Positions 50,748 to 64,000 of a stretch of 64,000 nt of DNA are shown here, piece after piece. Each line of letters begins with the position of its first letter. Position 1 is the stretch's first letter. Position numbers and translations under genes: made by a program. This DNA comes from Otis tarda (Eukaryota > Chordata > Aves > Otidiformes > Otididae): NCBI GenBank assembly GCA_026413225.1, contig CM048553.1, forward strand, positions 101,394,690-101,458,689, written 5' to 3'. Under the pieces are notes generated by a model. It was not told where the DNA came from. It did not search any database and saw only the letters and a list, made by a program, of their open reading frames with translations.

Positions 50748-53700
50748 CTAGCTATGAGAAGTTTGGCATCAGTTCATTTTTTCAAGCAACTTTTCCAGAA
50801 AACACCACTAGAAATAATTATTCCTGTAAGATTATATGGTCAGCCACAAGAGAGGGACAGAAAGAGAAACTGAACTGTGGTGGTCTTTCTCCAGATAAAC
50901 TGGAGCAAAGACAGTAGGAGGAGAAAAATTTGCTCAGGAAATAAGTTAGAGTCACATTTTTAACAAAGTTTTACAAGCAAAGGAAGTTAAATTGATATTA
51001 TCTTCCCTATAGTAACACAAAAATACGACAATGATATAGTAAATACTATCTGCCTACCAAAAAACAAGCAAGCAATAATATTTCTGTCATTAAACAGTCT
51101 GCTTTCATGAACAAAAATTTAACAGGGGGGGAGGAGGAATGTCTTCCTCACATTATGGATGCTTTCACTGTCAACACTGCCCTTCCAGTTAGTCTCTCCT
51201 CGCTACAGAGCTACCATCAAGCGAGGAAGCAGGTTGTAGCTCTCAGCTCGGATACGGGCAGTTAGGTAGGATGGTCCCTCCCAGGTTTGAACAAAATTGC
51301 TGTCTATTTGAGAATAAGAGGAGCCCTTCCTTATGGAGGGGAGGGGAAATCACCTTAGGAGTTTTATTTGCTTGTGAATCCGCTCCTGGTTAATCTCTAA
51401 CTTAGCTACTGAAGTTATACACTCCTATTCTAAATTTACTTCCAAATCAATCAGAATGTTTACGTTTGTGTGACCGCTGGGTGCTCACGGCTTTGCCAAG
51501 CCTGAGGTTGGGAAGGATGGCCCTTGCAAGGCAGCCCTGTGCTGGGGGACAGCCTAAGCCCTCCCACCTCTCTGCACCCTGCCCTGCCCATCAAGCGCTG
51601 TCCTGGGGGATCCTCAACCTACAAGGAATGGGGGAGGACCCAGGGATGCAGAAAACACAGACCTCCTTTCCAGACCCCGAGGTGCTGTTGCACTGTAGGG
51701 CCAAAAAGTATCAAATACCAAGCAAGCGCTGCTCCTGCAGGGATCACATCCTCGCATTGTGGGCGAGGTAGGTTGTGGAGCTGCTGGGGACAGCCAGCCC
51801 CAGCAGCCGCTTGACCCTCGGCCAAGCCCTGCTGTGCCTCCTCTGTTCCTTCACATGATTCCTGTTGGACTTCTGGCACACAGCCATAGAGGACAGAGAG
51901 ATGACTATGAATAGCCCCCATCCCCAGAAGCAACCTTTTCAGGATTGTTACCTAAGTATACACTTCTATCAGAAGACTTCCAGTGAAAAATCGCAGAAGA
52001 TTGTTGGTACCGCAAACCCAAACGCAGAAGGTGGTGACGGGCAAGGCCGTGCCCGTGTGCCCACAGGAGGCAGTGCCCTCTCCCCTTGGGGTCCTGTCAG
52101 CCCGCCCCTGGGTCTCAGTGGAGTGACTGCTGGGGCTGCCTTGGGCAGGGCTGGGGGCTGGCAGGGGAACCAATGGCCCCAGCTGAGCCCCAGTGGGCAT
52201 GGGAGCTCCCAGCTCCATCCTGGCCAAGGCAGCAACCTCACAGACCACGTTCTGGTGGAAGGTCATCACCTCGTGCCTAAACTGCCCTTAACGCCAGCCT
52301 CCAAGAATGGGATAAGGCAAAGGAAGAGTGAAATAAGGTGCTGTGGTGACCAACTGCTGAGTATCAGACCGTTCCCTGCAGCTAGAAACATCGACTGCTG
52401 CCTCCTGTGACAGTTACCGGATAAATTCACAAGAGAGCGGGGCCTGTGCCACCCAGCGTGTCCAAGGCAAAGGGGGTAACTAGGGCACATTCCTCTGAGT
52501 AAAAAGCAAAGAGAAAGGCCACAGACAGACCACCTATACCAGCTCCTTGACAATTCTGTACAGACACGTGAAAAAATACATGATCTTATATTCTTCTTTT
52601 CAGATGTCCCTATAGAATTTTTAAATTTATGTTTGATGCTATAGAGTTTTTTTTCCTTTCTTTGTTATCACAGAATGAAATAATATCATCTATGTAAAAA
52701 GCAATAAAATTTTGAACACAGATACTTACAAACTGCTCAAAAGTCATTAAGTATCCCCTTTGATCTGTTAATAAAGTAAATAGAGGAATACATTAAGTAA
52801 ACTGATCTGATATTAAAAAAAATTGTTGTGCTTTTTAATTCTGATATGGTTCTCCTTCTAGACAAACTAACATTTTTGTACAGTTACATTTTTCTCTCCT
52901 GTGTAATCATTTGATCTGTAATTTACTTGGAAAACTAAAACGTCTCAGTGATGTCATTATCAAAGTTGAACACAACAGCTTTACCTCTTCCAGCTACACA
53001 GAAAATTTTTAAAAGCCATACATTAGGAGTTTTTAATGTCTCAACTACAAGATCCAATTTTCACTTCATTACATGCTGGTGGATAGTCTTCAGTTCTCTA
53101 ACAGCGCAATAAGAAAAAACAAAACAGTAGTTACATCATCATCGTCAGATCCCCCAAATTCAATAGCCACACCAGAAAGGCAGCCATGCCCTTATGCCAT
53201 CTGCACGTCACTTCAACTGCTCTGCTGTCAGCAAGCTGGCCAGCCCACGACAATAGCGGGGTCAACATGATCGCCCTGCAGCCTTTGAAAATCTGACCTT
53301 TTTGTCACATATAAGTCAGAGAACATTATTCTAGCAGTATGCACAGCTCTAGCAGGGCCACGCACTCAAAGCAGCATCCCAGCCACCTCAGGTAGAGAAC
53401 AGATTTAAAAAAAAATCCCATCCAGAATGGCCAGACAATCCTGAGAACATAAAAAAATTAAATGGAATACAACAGGACCTCTGTTTTCTTTAGGGAAAAA
53501 AAAAATACTCAGTGAGGATTTAAATTAGGATAAAAATTATGAAGGGAACTGACGCAATCACTGTAGGTGGCTATCTCAGCTCATCTCAAATGCAAAAGCA
53601 AGGAAAGCTCACCGTAAGCTATAAAAGGCAAAGGCAATCAGGCAAGAAGGGCAAATACGTAGGAACTCTAATTAATGAACAATAAATGCATAAAATAAAC

Positions 53701-56700
53701 TGCCAAAAGATGAAATCAAAGCAGGTACATTTTGTTTGTCTAAAAGGTACTGGTCTACAATTAATTTTTTGTAACAATTTAATTATGACAATGAACAGCT
53801 TTTAGTATTTATTTTAGTATTTTTTTTCCTCTTTCTTATGGGAAATCGTAAGCAGTTTGTTTAACAAGAATATGTATTTTTTTTGTTCATTTACTCTTCC
53901 GTCAGTTTAATAGCACAGATGACTGACATGCTGTATAAACTCTTGCCTGTTGAACTTACACGAACCAACATGTACTACTAGCAATTGCAGCACTGCAGCT
54001 ACAGTGCCTGAAGAGATCTTGCCTGCAGTTTATGGGGTCTGCCTGTTTAAATTAAGGGGAAATTCAATGTTTTATGATGTCCAGTGAGTAATAAAATTTT
54101 GTGATGGTAATGACATTTTGTGTCTTTTCCACTAGATACCATTTGCTGTGCTTCCTGGAATGCACAGTAGCATTATAGTATTCTGTAGAGCAATTGGAGC
54201 CCATCTATCCAAAATATTTAAGTAAATAAATCCAAATATTATCTAAAATTCCCATTAAATTAAAAGACTAATATTAATTTATGTTTTAAAACTCTGAAAT
54301 ATAAAATTATTTGAAATTATTACTGTTTTTTTTAAAATGTTTTATCTGTTTATAATACTTTCTGTAAATCTGAGATTATTTGAGATTAAATTGTCTCACA
54401 TTCCAACAAATTGTTTCACCATACACACACCCCAGCTTGTTTCACCTGCCAGAATTAGGACCGTGGCTTAGCCAAACCATTCACTGACACGAGATAGAAG
54501 ACAGAGAAAAGCATTTGCAAAAAGGGCAAAGTATATGGCAAATGGCCCCTACAGGCCAAAAGAAGACTGATCATTCCAGAGAATGTGAGTAAAGGACTCA
54601 GAGAATGCTTTACATAAAGCCATGTTAACTATTTACGAAGAAAAATACTTTTCTATTCATCACTCTCAGGATTGTGCTCAAGCTAACATCCCCATCATGG
54701 ATCACCACAGCTGGATCTTATTCCTCCACGCTTACACTCACTCTTGGATAATGGCTAAAGAGAAGGTGGGTGGTAGGTGGGCGGTTATCTCTGAGGATCT
54801 TAACACTACCTTTCCTATCAAGCACACAGACTCCAGTAAGTCACCAAATGCCAGGCAGAACTCTCCTGTGCCATGTGTCTTTCTTCAGCGGCTAAATATG
54901 AAAATGACAAGGAATGACAGTCAAAGGCTTGATACGCTCATGTACCTTGGACTACAGACTCACCCCTCCCCCCTGCTTTGCTTTGTTTGTTTGTTTTTGT
55001 TTTTTTTTTATTTAATCTGTCATCTCTACTATTCCTGTTTCAACCATTCATGTGATTTCATTGTCTCTTATGGCCATCTCCTTATATACAATGCCTGTAG
55101 GCATTAATTTTATTTAATGCACTATATGCTTGACACTCCACATGGTGTTAATGAGTTGCCAGCTGCCTGTTGTGATACAAGAAGTAATCGCAAACCCAGT
55201 GTCGCCTTTACTACTGCACTGGTTCGGTTTTCTATTGTGACACATAAATGTCAACTGGTACGATCAGAAGTAAACAGTCATGACAGACAGGAAAAGAGGA
55301 GCTGACAGTTGAAGGTGATGATATCCATTAGGCTTCTACAGCTGCCACCTCCTGAGGAGACTGCTGAAGGATTTGAAATGCGGTGCAGAGCTCCTGGCTA
55401 ACATGGCTCTATGACAAAGAATATGCTTACCTTCAAAATACCTGGCCTACCACCTAACCATCTGGCTTATTACCATTCAGATAAATCCACTTATATGCAC
55501 AGAAAGGAGAAAGCCATGATGGAACATCAGAAGTGCATAAAAAGGGCAGAAACATTAGTCAATCAGCCCAACGATTCCCAAACAGTTGTTAAGGAAGCAT
55601 GTCATTGCTTTGCTCACTTAACCATGGACATAAAAGAAAAGAGCTTCCCAAAAAGACAGAGTTTAAGATTTCAATTAAATTAAGTTGAATTTTAAGATGT
55701 CCATCAAGAGCAGTTGGAAAGATTATATCCAAGTCAATCTTTATTCACGTTTCACTCTCTGTGATAGTAGATTTAAACATTTCATTTTGTTGAAGAGAGA
55801 ACTTTTACCTGATAAATGCAGAAGTGAGAAAAATCACTTAGATTAAACATTAAGCCAGTTTTCTTACAAATCCAGTGGAGCCAGTTGTGGTAAGTTGCAC
55901 AAATCAACCAAAGCCTGTACTTGACGTGCAAGAGGATGACTGAGGAAACTTCTAGACCTCCTAGTGAGTGCAAGCCCCCAGCAGACACCCGTGCCTTTCC
56001 TCTCTCTCCTCCACACCTCTCCAGCATGTTCACAAGGATGTCAGGGCAGAACGCAATCCTCAGATGGCACATGTACCTCTAGGCTGCTGCAATTTGTGCC
56101 AGGGCTAACACAGCTCAACCCAGAAAATCAGAGAGTTGTAACTGCTTCCATGATGTCCTCCTTCCATCCCCCACACTAAGAGTAATATTTTTCCGTCTAA
56201 GAAGCTCAGTTAATTGCCTTTATTATATACATATTCATTCCTCAGATTTCTATCACCAATAGAGCTATTATAAATTATTTTAGCTGTACTCTTCATGCTT
56301 TTATCCCCATATTGATTTTATTTTTAATGTAAACTTTTAAATTATAGTGCCAGAGAAACAACTACTTATATAGCTACAAAGGCTAAATTAGAGAGAAAAA
56401 TACAGGTAGGTGCTGAAGATACTTGATTTGAAACACTAAAAGCTAATATTATTTTATGTAATACTAAAATGTCAGAAAATGCTAATGTAAAGGTAGTTCC
56501 ACCTTCCAGTATACAGCAATAAAATTATTAGATTCAAGCTTCATAATTAACTTAATCAAATGGGGTTTTCTTTAATTCCCTAATTCCTTTCCTTCAGCCA
56601 TCTAAGCTTTACTCAGCTTGAAGAATACAATTACAAAAAACACCAGCAGATACTCCCAGAAATGTCTCTCTATGCCTGTACAGCATATAGTATTTTACAA

Positions 56701-58597
56701 CACATCTAGTATTCAGGCGTTGTAGTATTTTAGACGTGTAGGTGCACATCCTCACATTTGCTAAAGAAATGTTTTTCTGTGCCTGTGACACAGGGGCTTA
56801 GGAAATAACTCCTTTTAGACTGATAAACTAAACAGAGAATTTAAAAGTGTGCTTAGTTTGGTCTCTGTAAACGTATGCACGCATCAGACGTATGCAGAAT
56901 CTCAGCATTTGCAATTAGTTGAAGGCAATTTCAGCAAAAAAAATAAACCTTTTATACCATGGAATTAGAGCAATAGGTTAAAATGTAATTTTTGTCAATG
57001 AGTCCATTTTTACTCTATTGACTTGCACAAGGTGATGCGATGCACTGATTTGAATCTTATATACAGAAGTGATATTGCATTAATTGAAAAATAATTGGAT
57101 TCCTCCCACTTTCTAACAGATTCCTTTACATTATCAAAGTTTGAATCTCTGATGAGTTTTGCAAAACTTGCAAACCTAAAAATCACTGATTTGTATCTTA
57201 ATTCAGATATGCCGAGTACTTCAAGATGAAGTATTCCAAAATAGCAAACTATAGACTGCAGTGCAAGCATGAAATAAAAGTAAAAACGTGAGCATTTTCT
57301 TTCCATATACTGTAGCATATTACTTGTTGGTTTTGGTAACGTAGCTTATTAGTTTTGCATAATTTAAGTTTTAATTCATCGTTTAATTTTTAATTACGTA
57401 GTCTCTTTCAAGATGAGCTTTCTGTTTGGATTTTAGTTAGATGCTAAACATGGTATGCATAAAAGCAGTGGCAAGAATGTAATATTTAGTTCATATGATT
57501 TCTCTGTGATTTCAGACATGAAAGCAACCAGTTTTTCAGAGTATAAAATAACAGCAATTGTAAAACATCATATAAACTGTAAATAATTAAAGCCCTCTGA
57601 AAATATCTGAAAAACCAATGGGGCAATTATACAGAGAACAGGAGCTATACACTTTTTACAGATTTTTCTATGGGTTTTTTGATTTGGTTGTTTGGTTTGC
57701 TTTGGGGATTGGGGTTCCCTCCCTCTCAACAAATGCTGCTATTTTGCTAGAGAAAGAGCACTCGATTTTACAGGGAAAACTGTAACAAGACAAACTGGAT
57801 GCAATTCCAAATATAGGGAAACAGGCCAAGCCCTGAGGAAGGGTTAAATTTATTTTTACACATAAAGAAGAAATTTAAGAACAAAAACCTATTTAAAATT
57901 GCAACAAAATAAAATTTTGTAGGAAAACTGTATGAAACCAGTCTGAATGCTTATCTGTGAGTATTAAAAAAAAAAAAAAAAGGATAAATTCTTGCTTCTT
58001 ATAGATTACCTGTGGCTTATTGGAATAGTCATTGAGTTACAACATTAGAAACTCCACAGAGGCTAAATTTTTATCTGTTATTGGTTTGATTTCTTAATAT
58101 TTATTGAAGTCAGAAAAAAAATACATTCACTTAAGAATACATCTGTCCATTCATCTGAACACTGTGAGCACTCCCGAAATTTCTCAGGCCCACAATAGCC
58201 TGCCTTCAAGGTGAAAGAAGGTCAGCATCAGCATATCTGAGACACCTAACAGCAAAATCCAAAACTAACCTACTGCACATGCTTTTTGCACACATGAACA
58301 TAAATACATTAATACTAGTACAACGTTCAGGCATCATTTTATTTGCAAATCTCCTCAATGTCCTGAAAAATCAATATTGGTTTATATATAAGTTTTTACA
58401 TAGAACTACTTCAGTTACCACTAAGATCTCTAAATTTAACTCCAGCTAGTAAAATGTATAGTGTTCAGGAACTGTCCCTAGCAGAAAAGTAGCATCCCAC
58501 TGAGCAAGATACATAAAAATACATTTACACACAAATAACCCTTTGCTAAATGAAAGGGGAGTAGCTGGCCATTCCAGTTCTGGGAGATTCTTGGCTT

Positions 58598-58900
58598 CAT
58601 AGAATCACAGAATCATTAGGGTTGGAAGGGACCTTTAAAGGCCATCTAGTCCAACCCCCTTGCAAGGAGCAGGGACATCTCCAACCAGATCAGGTTGCTC
58701 AGAGCCCCATCCAACCTGGCCTTGAATATTTCTAGGGATGGGGCATCCACCACCTCTCTGGGTAACCTCTTCCAGTGCTCCACCACCCTCATCATAAAAT
58801 ATTTCTTCCTAATATCTAATCTGAATCTACCAAGGGACATAGATTAATGGTTTTAAAACCATTATCCTTGTCCTATTACAACAGGCCCTACTGAAGAGTC
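58598..58900 (-). mobile_element. CR1 LINE, 5'-truncated, partly rearranged
   Basis: Begins catagaatcacagaatcatt, the reverse complement of the CR1 3' octamer tail. On the minus strand the frame 58646-58840 carries the ORF2 C-terminus: RFRLDIRKKYFMMRVV, HWKRLPREVVDAPSLE and a final GALSNLIWL. Just upstream in the element, the usual FKL region is replaced by a 20-base palindrome at 58845-58864. CR1 similarity resumes (ccttgtcctattacaacagg) and stops at about 58900. The copy is non-functional. Confidence 0.93.
58845..58864. repeat. Perfect 20-base palindrome within CR1
   Basis: TAATGGTTTTAAAACCATTA is its own reverse complement. The related CR1 at 3266-3715 has a plain aatttaaacccattacccc here, so the palindrome looks like a small local inverted duplication after or during insertion. 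Confidence 0.9.
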
Positions 58901-60940
58901 TGCACGGTTGAGGGAAGGTTGAGTAACCCCCACATTTGAAGTCTAAACCTTGGACCTTATTTTACAACCGCGCGTTTACTAGCTGGATGAACTGCAGTGA
59001 AATTCAACCTTAGAAAATAAAAATTCCTTGTAGGATCCACCATGTAAGCTCCAGTTCACTCACTTCCCCAGAAGAAGTTAACTTTTGAGGATGTTCCTGC
59101 CAGGAGGGTGAGATCTCCCGGCAGCACCCAGTGCTGCCAGGCTCCTGTTTCAGTGGCACGGCGAAGCAAGAGGCCCTGGAGACTGCAAACTCAGATAAAT
59201 TCCCTCCAGAAAACTGCTGTTAAGTCCCAGAAAATTTGCCAGGTAAGAAGGCAGGAAGCAAGTCAGAAGTTTGCACTTCCTTAGAAAAAATGTTGATAAA
59301 ATATTTTTTAACAGCTTAGTTGTTGTTCACCTAGATTTCTGGAGGAAACGAGGAGTAACGAAACCTTGCTTGGAGATCTCAGTCTAGAAGCTGACCTCCC
59401 TTAGGGCTGGAGTGGCTCTATGTGAACTGGGCAGTAGCTTGTTCTTTTAAATCTGACTACAGGGATCAGTTTCTCAATTTGAAAAAGAGCAGCGTCCAGT
59501 GGCTGACCCCGAGGTGCACAATAAGGGTCTGTCAGGCGAGATACACATAAAGATGGGCTACACACAACTTAACAGCGGAGTACAGTGTGCGTGTGCTCCT
59601 GTTCAACAGGAAGCAGCAGAAGGAGGCCCCGGTTTTACAGACCTCAGCTGTGATAGTCTGTTGTTCGATTACAGATAAATGTGCATGGCAGAGCAAGAAA
59701 CTACTGAAATACTGATGCGTAGATTGAACATACTGGTTCTTCTGCTTTTCTGGGTGTTTGTTGTTGTTTTGGGGTTTGGTTTGGATTTTTTTTGTGTGTG
59801 TTTTTTTGTTTGTTTGTTTGTTGTGTTTGGTTTTTATTTTAAACAAATGGCTAAAGTACAAAGACTACAGTCAGTCAAAAAACTCAGCTGAGCTGTGGGA
59901 ATATTAGTTGTCTTGGTTTAGCTAGTTTCCTATTTAAACCAAGTGTTATAGAGAAATTCAGAAGCACTAATGACGCTTTTGAAGCTGTCCATATTATTTT
60001 AAAACATGTTTTTGCATGAAGGTTAAGATAAAGGCTGCAGCAATCCTAATGGAAAACTCCAAATCCTAGTAGGAACAATGGAAGACTGAGGTTGAGACCT
60101 AGTGGTATCACTTCACTTTATCTGATTAAACTTTCTGACAGGAAGATCTGGATAGACCAGCGTGCACCACAGGAAACGGTCATGTATTAAGAGCATTAAA
60201 CCAGCCCTCTTTTCTAGATTAAAAAAAAAATGCATTATAGTATCAACGAACTCTCCAGTGGTTACCCATCATCAGGGTACTAGCACTGCAAAGAGAAATA
60301 AACTTACTCAGCAGATCAACACAGAATAAAAGGTTTTCTCTCCTTAAAGTGACATAGCATATCTTCTCTACCTGGTTCAAAACCTGAAAAATTGGGTCAC
60401 TTGGCCTGTGTGAGTAACCTATTTTGCTGTCCTATTTATATAAACAAACAATTATTTTTAATAATCATTTATACTGCTTGACTTACTAATCTTATCAGAT
60501 AACAGTAGTGCACTCCAGCAACATAAAAGAGCCATGACAAAAATTTATCATCTAGCCTTCAGCTGTATACAAAAGTATTGGAGAGAATGAAGATAAAAGG
60601 GAGAGATTTCCAAATTCACACATACCTTCCTGATACTGAAGGCCAGGCAGGAAAGGACTGAAGCAATTCCTGTTTCCTTATCCACAGACACCAGTGGCAG
60701 CAGCCTCCGTTGCTAGACGATGCATCAGAGGGCTACGCAGGCGTCGCCACAGATCAGTACTCTGGTGGTGATAAGGCACCACAGAAATGAGGAAGACGAC
60801 ACACTTGTAGTAGAAACTGTTATCTTCCATTACTGAACATTAATTTTGAGCCCAATTTATGGTAATTTTGAGTAACAGCATTGCTGATTCCTCAGTCCGC
60901 ATTAGTCTGCCTAGGCCAAATATGTAGCTGTAACACAAAT
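58901..60940. other. Presumed upstream intron between two CR1 fragments
   Basis: No gene recognised. A strongly G/T-rich low-complexity stretch at about 59752-59840 (TTTG, GGTTT and a short TG run) includes a (TTTG)n block near 59805-59822. The open frames of 70-109 codons across it come from this composition. Confidence 0.6.
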
Positions 60941-61042
60941 CATAGAATCATAGAATGGTTTGTGTTGGAAGGGGACCTTTAAAAGTCATCTGGTCCAATC
61001 TCCCTGCAAGGAACAGGTACATCTCCAACCAGATCAGGTTGC
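60941..61042 (-). mobile_element. CR1 LINE 3' end, about 100 bases
   Basis: Starts catagaatcatagaatggtt, continues ttggaaggggacctttaaaa and tctggtccaatctccctgca, and ends in accagatcaggttgcc, where CR1 similarity breaks off. It is extremely 5'-truncated and has no coding part. Confidence 0.92.
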
Positions 61043-64000
61043 CATGTTTCATCCTGGTACTCTGGTTTGCCTGAATGTATTGATAACCCACAAGACATTA
61101 TAAGGATGCAAGAGTTGGCAAACTGAGCCTAAAAGAAAACTGTAATTCTACAAACAGTGGTGTTAGTAAATTCTGTCTTCCTATGATTTTGCCTCATGAG
61201 TTATCCAAATCCCCAGCTTAAATCTCCATTGCACAGAACATTTCCTCTGCTGTGAGGACTGGCAAACACAACCAACACACACACACATATATACACACTG
61301 AAGCCTTTCTTTCCATCAGGGAACTTCTCAGGTCTTTTTTTTTTCCTCCCCAGACACCTATCTCCACAAAACTTTCAGGAACAGAGGCCGTAACCTGAAG
61401 TACTATAATAAAGTGTAAATCACGCCTCAAAGACAGATCGATCAAAGTGGGGGAAGGTAGTAGGCTGTTCATCTCTCAAGGATTTAAGGCATTACCTTTG
61501 AATGAAAAAAATAAGCATTTTAAAATTTTGTTTTCCTTTCACCTAAGGCCCTAGCAAACAGTATAAATTCTGAGCAGCCATATCTATTTTTCAGTGGCTA
61601 AACTGGCAAATGTTTCTGGGCATTACCATATTTCACAAACTGTGAGGGGTTTTCTGCTGTAGTTTTGGGCCCAGTGAGATTCAGAAAGTACAAAAGGGCA
61701 CATAAGATGCTGTACATTTTATACCCAGTAAACTCTGATCTGCGATTGATTTATACAGTGTGCTAAGTCTTTATTTCTTTTCCTTTAGCTTGGCAACATA
61801 ATTTCACTTTGATGGTCAGCCTTTCAATTAATCAAAGTGGACACAGCATTTTCAGCTTCTTTTGAAGTCAGAAAGAATTGTGTGCTCAGGACCTCTTAAA
61901 ATGAGACCACTTATTTAGGTACTTAAAGATGGCTGTCAACACCTAACTGCAGTCTCCTAAGTTTGAAATTGCTGACTTTAGTAATTTGCCCAAGGAAAGT
62001 GAACCTGGGGCACAGAGAGACTACACAAAATCTTACCTCTCATGACCAAGAAGTCCTTGGCTCTTAGTCGTACGTGCAGACAAATCTCTTTCTCGACTAG
62101 TTTGCCAGTACTGAAACACATTCAAGTACGTAGCAGTAGACCATTTCTAATATGCTGGTTTGGTCAGAACTGTTTTCTAGGGGGATCTTATATCCAACTG
62201 CAATTACGTGATAATGGAATCCAGACATGGATTTACAGAAATTAGAAGAACACAGCAAGTTTAGAAGGCATTCCTCTGTGTCTGACTGCTCAGACGAATT
62301 GCATCCAGGTCAGCTGAGCACTGGCTGTACCGTGCTTAATTTTAACGCCCAGAGGTACACAGCCTGATGCAGGAAGCACTGGCTGGCCTTGCAGCCCAGC
62401 ACACAAGGAAGCAGCACTCTTCCTTTGCGGCACAAAGTTGCATGCATTCACAAGAACTCCTCTCATAAACGAAGAAGTGCTAGAGCATTAATAAAGACAA
62501 GAGAAAAAGCATTAGCAGCTGGGTGGAGCTGATACATTTTTCAGTACAACGTCTTTTTTCCTTCAGTTATGTGTCAAACAGCTTGTCTGTACTGACGGGG
62601 AACTGTAGCTAGGTGACAGGAGATGATGTGCTACATGAAGGAAACCACAAAGGTTCACATCAGGGCCTGTAACGGGCTGGTACCCTGGTCGTCAGGCCAT
62701 AGTGAAGCCTAGAGTACCAGATTACAGCAGTGGCTGCTATCTGCCCTTGTTAAATCAGAGCTACCAGAAGTGTGCCTGAAGAAATGCTTTGCTTTGCTCT
62801 TCAGACCTTCAACGAGACGTGTATGAACTACAAAGGTCCAGGGAGGAGTTACAGTGCTAGGAAAAGTGAAATGGATTTTACTGTGTAACTTGTAAGGTAT
62901 CATGAAAAACTGTAAGCACTTTTCCCTTCTGTTCAGAAAATGCATCTTACTACTTCATTTGTAACACATAATATATTAACATCAGACCATACCGGGTAAA
63001 ATATTTGCTTTGTAAAGTTTTTTTTATTTTGTACTGATTTCAAATACTCTATTAGAGACAAATGGAGCTCAATATAAACTCAGTATTTAGTCGCCTGCAA
63101 GCATATATTGCCATCCATCTCATGCTAATCTACCTTCCCTTCAGTAAAATATTTTGCACCTAATATATTATCACATATCCCTCCACCACAATATTTTTGA
63201 ATGCCACTACAAAATCCATTGGTAGGTCAGATTTTTGGGCCTATTGTTCTTAACACAAACAATACAAAGTAAAAATCAATTTTAAAAATTGAGAGGGAAG
63301 AAAGCAACTCAGAAAATACAGAAATGGCAGCACCTACCCACCCCAGAATAAAATCTAGACTACGTTGTGCTTCAGCATCAGGCAGAGACATTAGCAAAAG
63401 TTTTCATACCTCAAAAGTTTTCATGTCTCCAATGTAAAATGTAACGCTGTTACAGTCAGAGATTTTCAAAACCTGCTGATATTTAGTCTTTCCTCTAGAC
63501 TTTGTATTTTCAGTTTTGGGTTGGTTTTTTTGTCTTTTTTTCCTGAAGCATCACATGAGTAAGAACATAGCATGTGCTAAAACATTACATTCCACACATG
63601 TTGAATTCTGCTTAAAATACTCAGTTCATCTCCCCCTCAGGTCTCAACTTTTGGAGCAGCAACCAGTAAATCTTCACAATCAACTGGGATTTACAGGTTA
63701 CTACTGGTTGACAGCTGAGATTCAAAACAATTTAGAATTACACTACTCACTATACTATCAAACCTGCAAAATGTAAAATAAGAACCTCTAAGAGAAGTGA
63801 CCCATCAAATACAACATTTAAAAGAAAGAGGTGTAACCCAGTCCATGCTATAAAATTCTTAAAACTAAGACATTGCAGTTTTTAAAACTGAAATTCTTTA
63901 AATGCAGCTAGTAATAAACTGAAGAATCTGTTCAATGTAACATAGTAATCTACGATAGCAGCTATTCTACCTCCCAGAAGTTTATCAGGACAAAGAGATG
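61043..64000. other. Presumed upstream intron, right edge of window
   Basis: AT-rich sequence with a short (CA)n/(TA)n run at about 61274-61297 and a 13-base exact direct repeat, caaaagttttcat, at 63395-63407 and 63412-63424. No gene, RNA or mobile element was recognised. Confidence 0.6.

Larger units (their letters stand above)
38694..58597. other. Presumed upstream intron, far part
   Basis: About 20 kb of mostly AT-rich sequence without a recognised gene. It contains a T-rich run at about 41742-41760, poly-A at 48032-48057 and 57966-57980, a TTTG-rich stretch near 54976-55010, a repeated PacI-like TTAATTAA pair at 50715-50747, a CpG-rich patch at 49500-50100 and a GC-richer stretch at about 51470-52560. 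The last holds open frames up to 181 codons with no domain; its CpG density is not island-like. Frame 54622-55107 (161 codons) is the longest in AT-rich sequence but has no recognisable fold or family. Confidence 0.6.

Noticed and set aside
51865-52410. 181-codon open frame on the plus strand
   Set aside because: GC-rich stretch with several overlapping frames open on both strands. The translation is Gly/Pro/Ser-rich without a domain, and no splice or promoter context was seen.
54622-55107. 161-codon open frame on the plus strand
   Set aside because: No recognisable family. The hydrophobic end is produced by a TTTG/T-rich low-complexity run. Judged chance.
1-64000. CRISPR array, operon, tRNA/rRNA or other novel system
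   Set aside because: No regularly spaced repeats with unique spacers, no clustered long frames and no recognised structural RNA. The sequence has animal intron character throughout.

Overview
This is vertebrate nuclear DNA from a bird, most likely a neoavian. The base is AT-rich and carries many homopolymer A/T tracts. There are no operons or long open frames. Six partial CR1 retrotransposons are present, each with the avian CR1 3' end, and there is one solo LTR of the bird ERV-L type. The species guess rests on the look of the CR1 and LTR families and is an inference.

The only host coding sequence I can support is one 75-base internal exon on the minus strand at 7474-7548. It has good splice sites on both sides and encodes the second half of a C2H2 zinc finger (F-x5-L-x2-H-x4-H) plus a linker. 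I recognise it from memory as ZNF407, a large zinc-finger protein gene with very long introns. If so, positions 1-7473 belong to its downstream intron and positions 7549-64000 to its upstream intron, at least 56 kb long. The neighbouring exons (the Cys-x2-Cys half of this finger, and the next finger) were not found in the window.

Layout: 1-364, CR1 (+), cut by the window edge. 3266-3715, CR1 (-) with a readable ORF2 C-terminus. 5640-5835, a GC-rich patch. 7474-7548, the exon. 8280-8660, a homeobox/octamer-motif-dense stretch with a near-perfect hairpin of two octamer-like sites. 12966-13140, an 89-base tandem duplication. 17062-17155 and 17281-17673, two CR1 3' ends in the same orientation. 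32585-32885, a CpG-island-like patch. 37528-38688, a solo ERV-L-like LTR (+) with a perfect 5-base target duplication, CCAAT and TATA boxes and AATAAA. 49500-50100, a second CpG-rich patch. 58598-58900 and 60941-61042, CR1 (-). The rest is intronic sequence with short tandem duplications and poly-A/T tracts.

I found no rRNA, tRNA, CRISPR array, operon or novel multi-gene system. The most useful leads are the exon, the LTR with its target site, the two CpG-dense patches deep in AT-rich intron, and the octamer hairpin near the exon.
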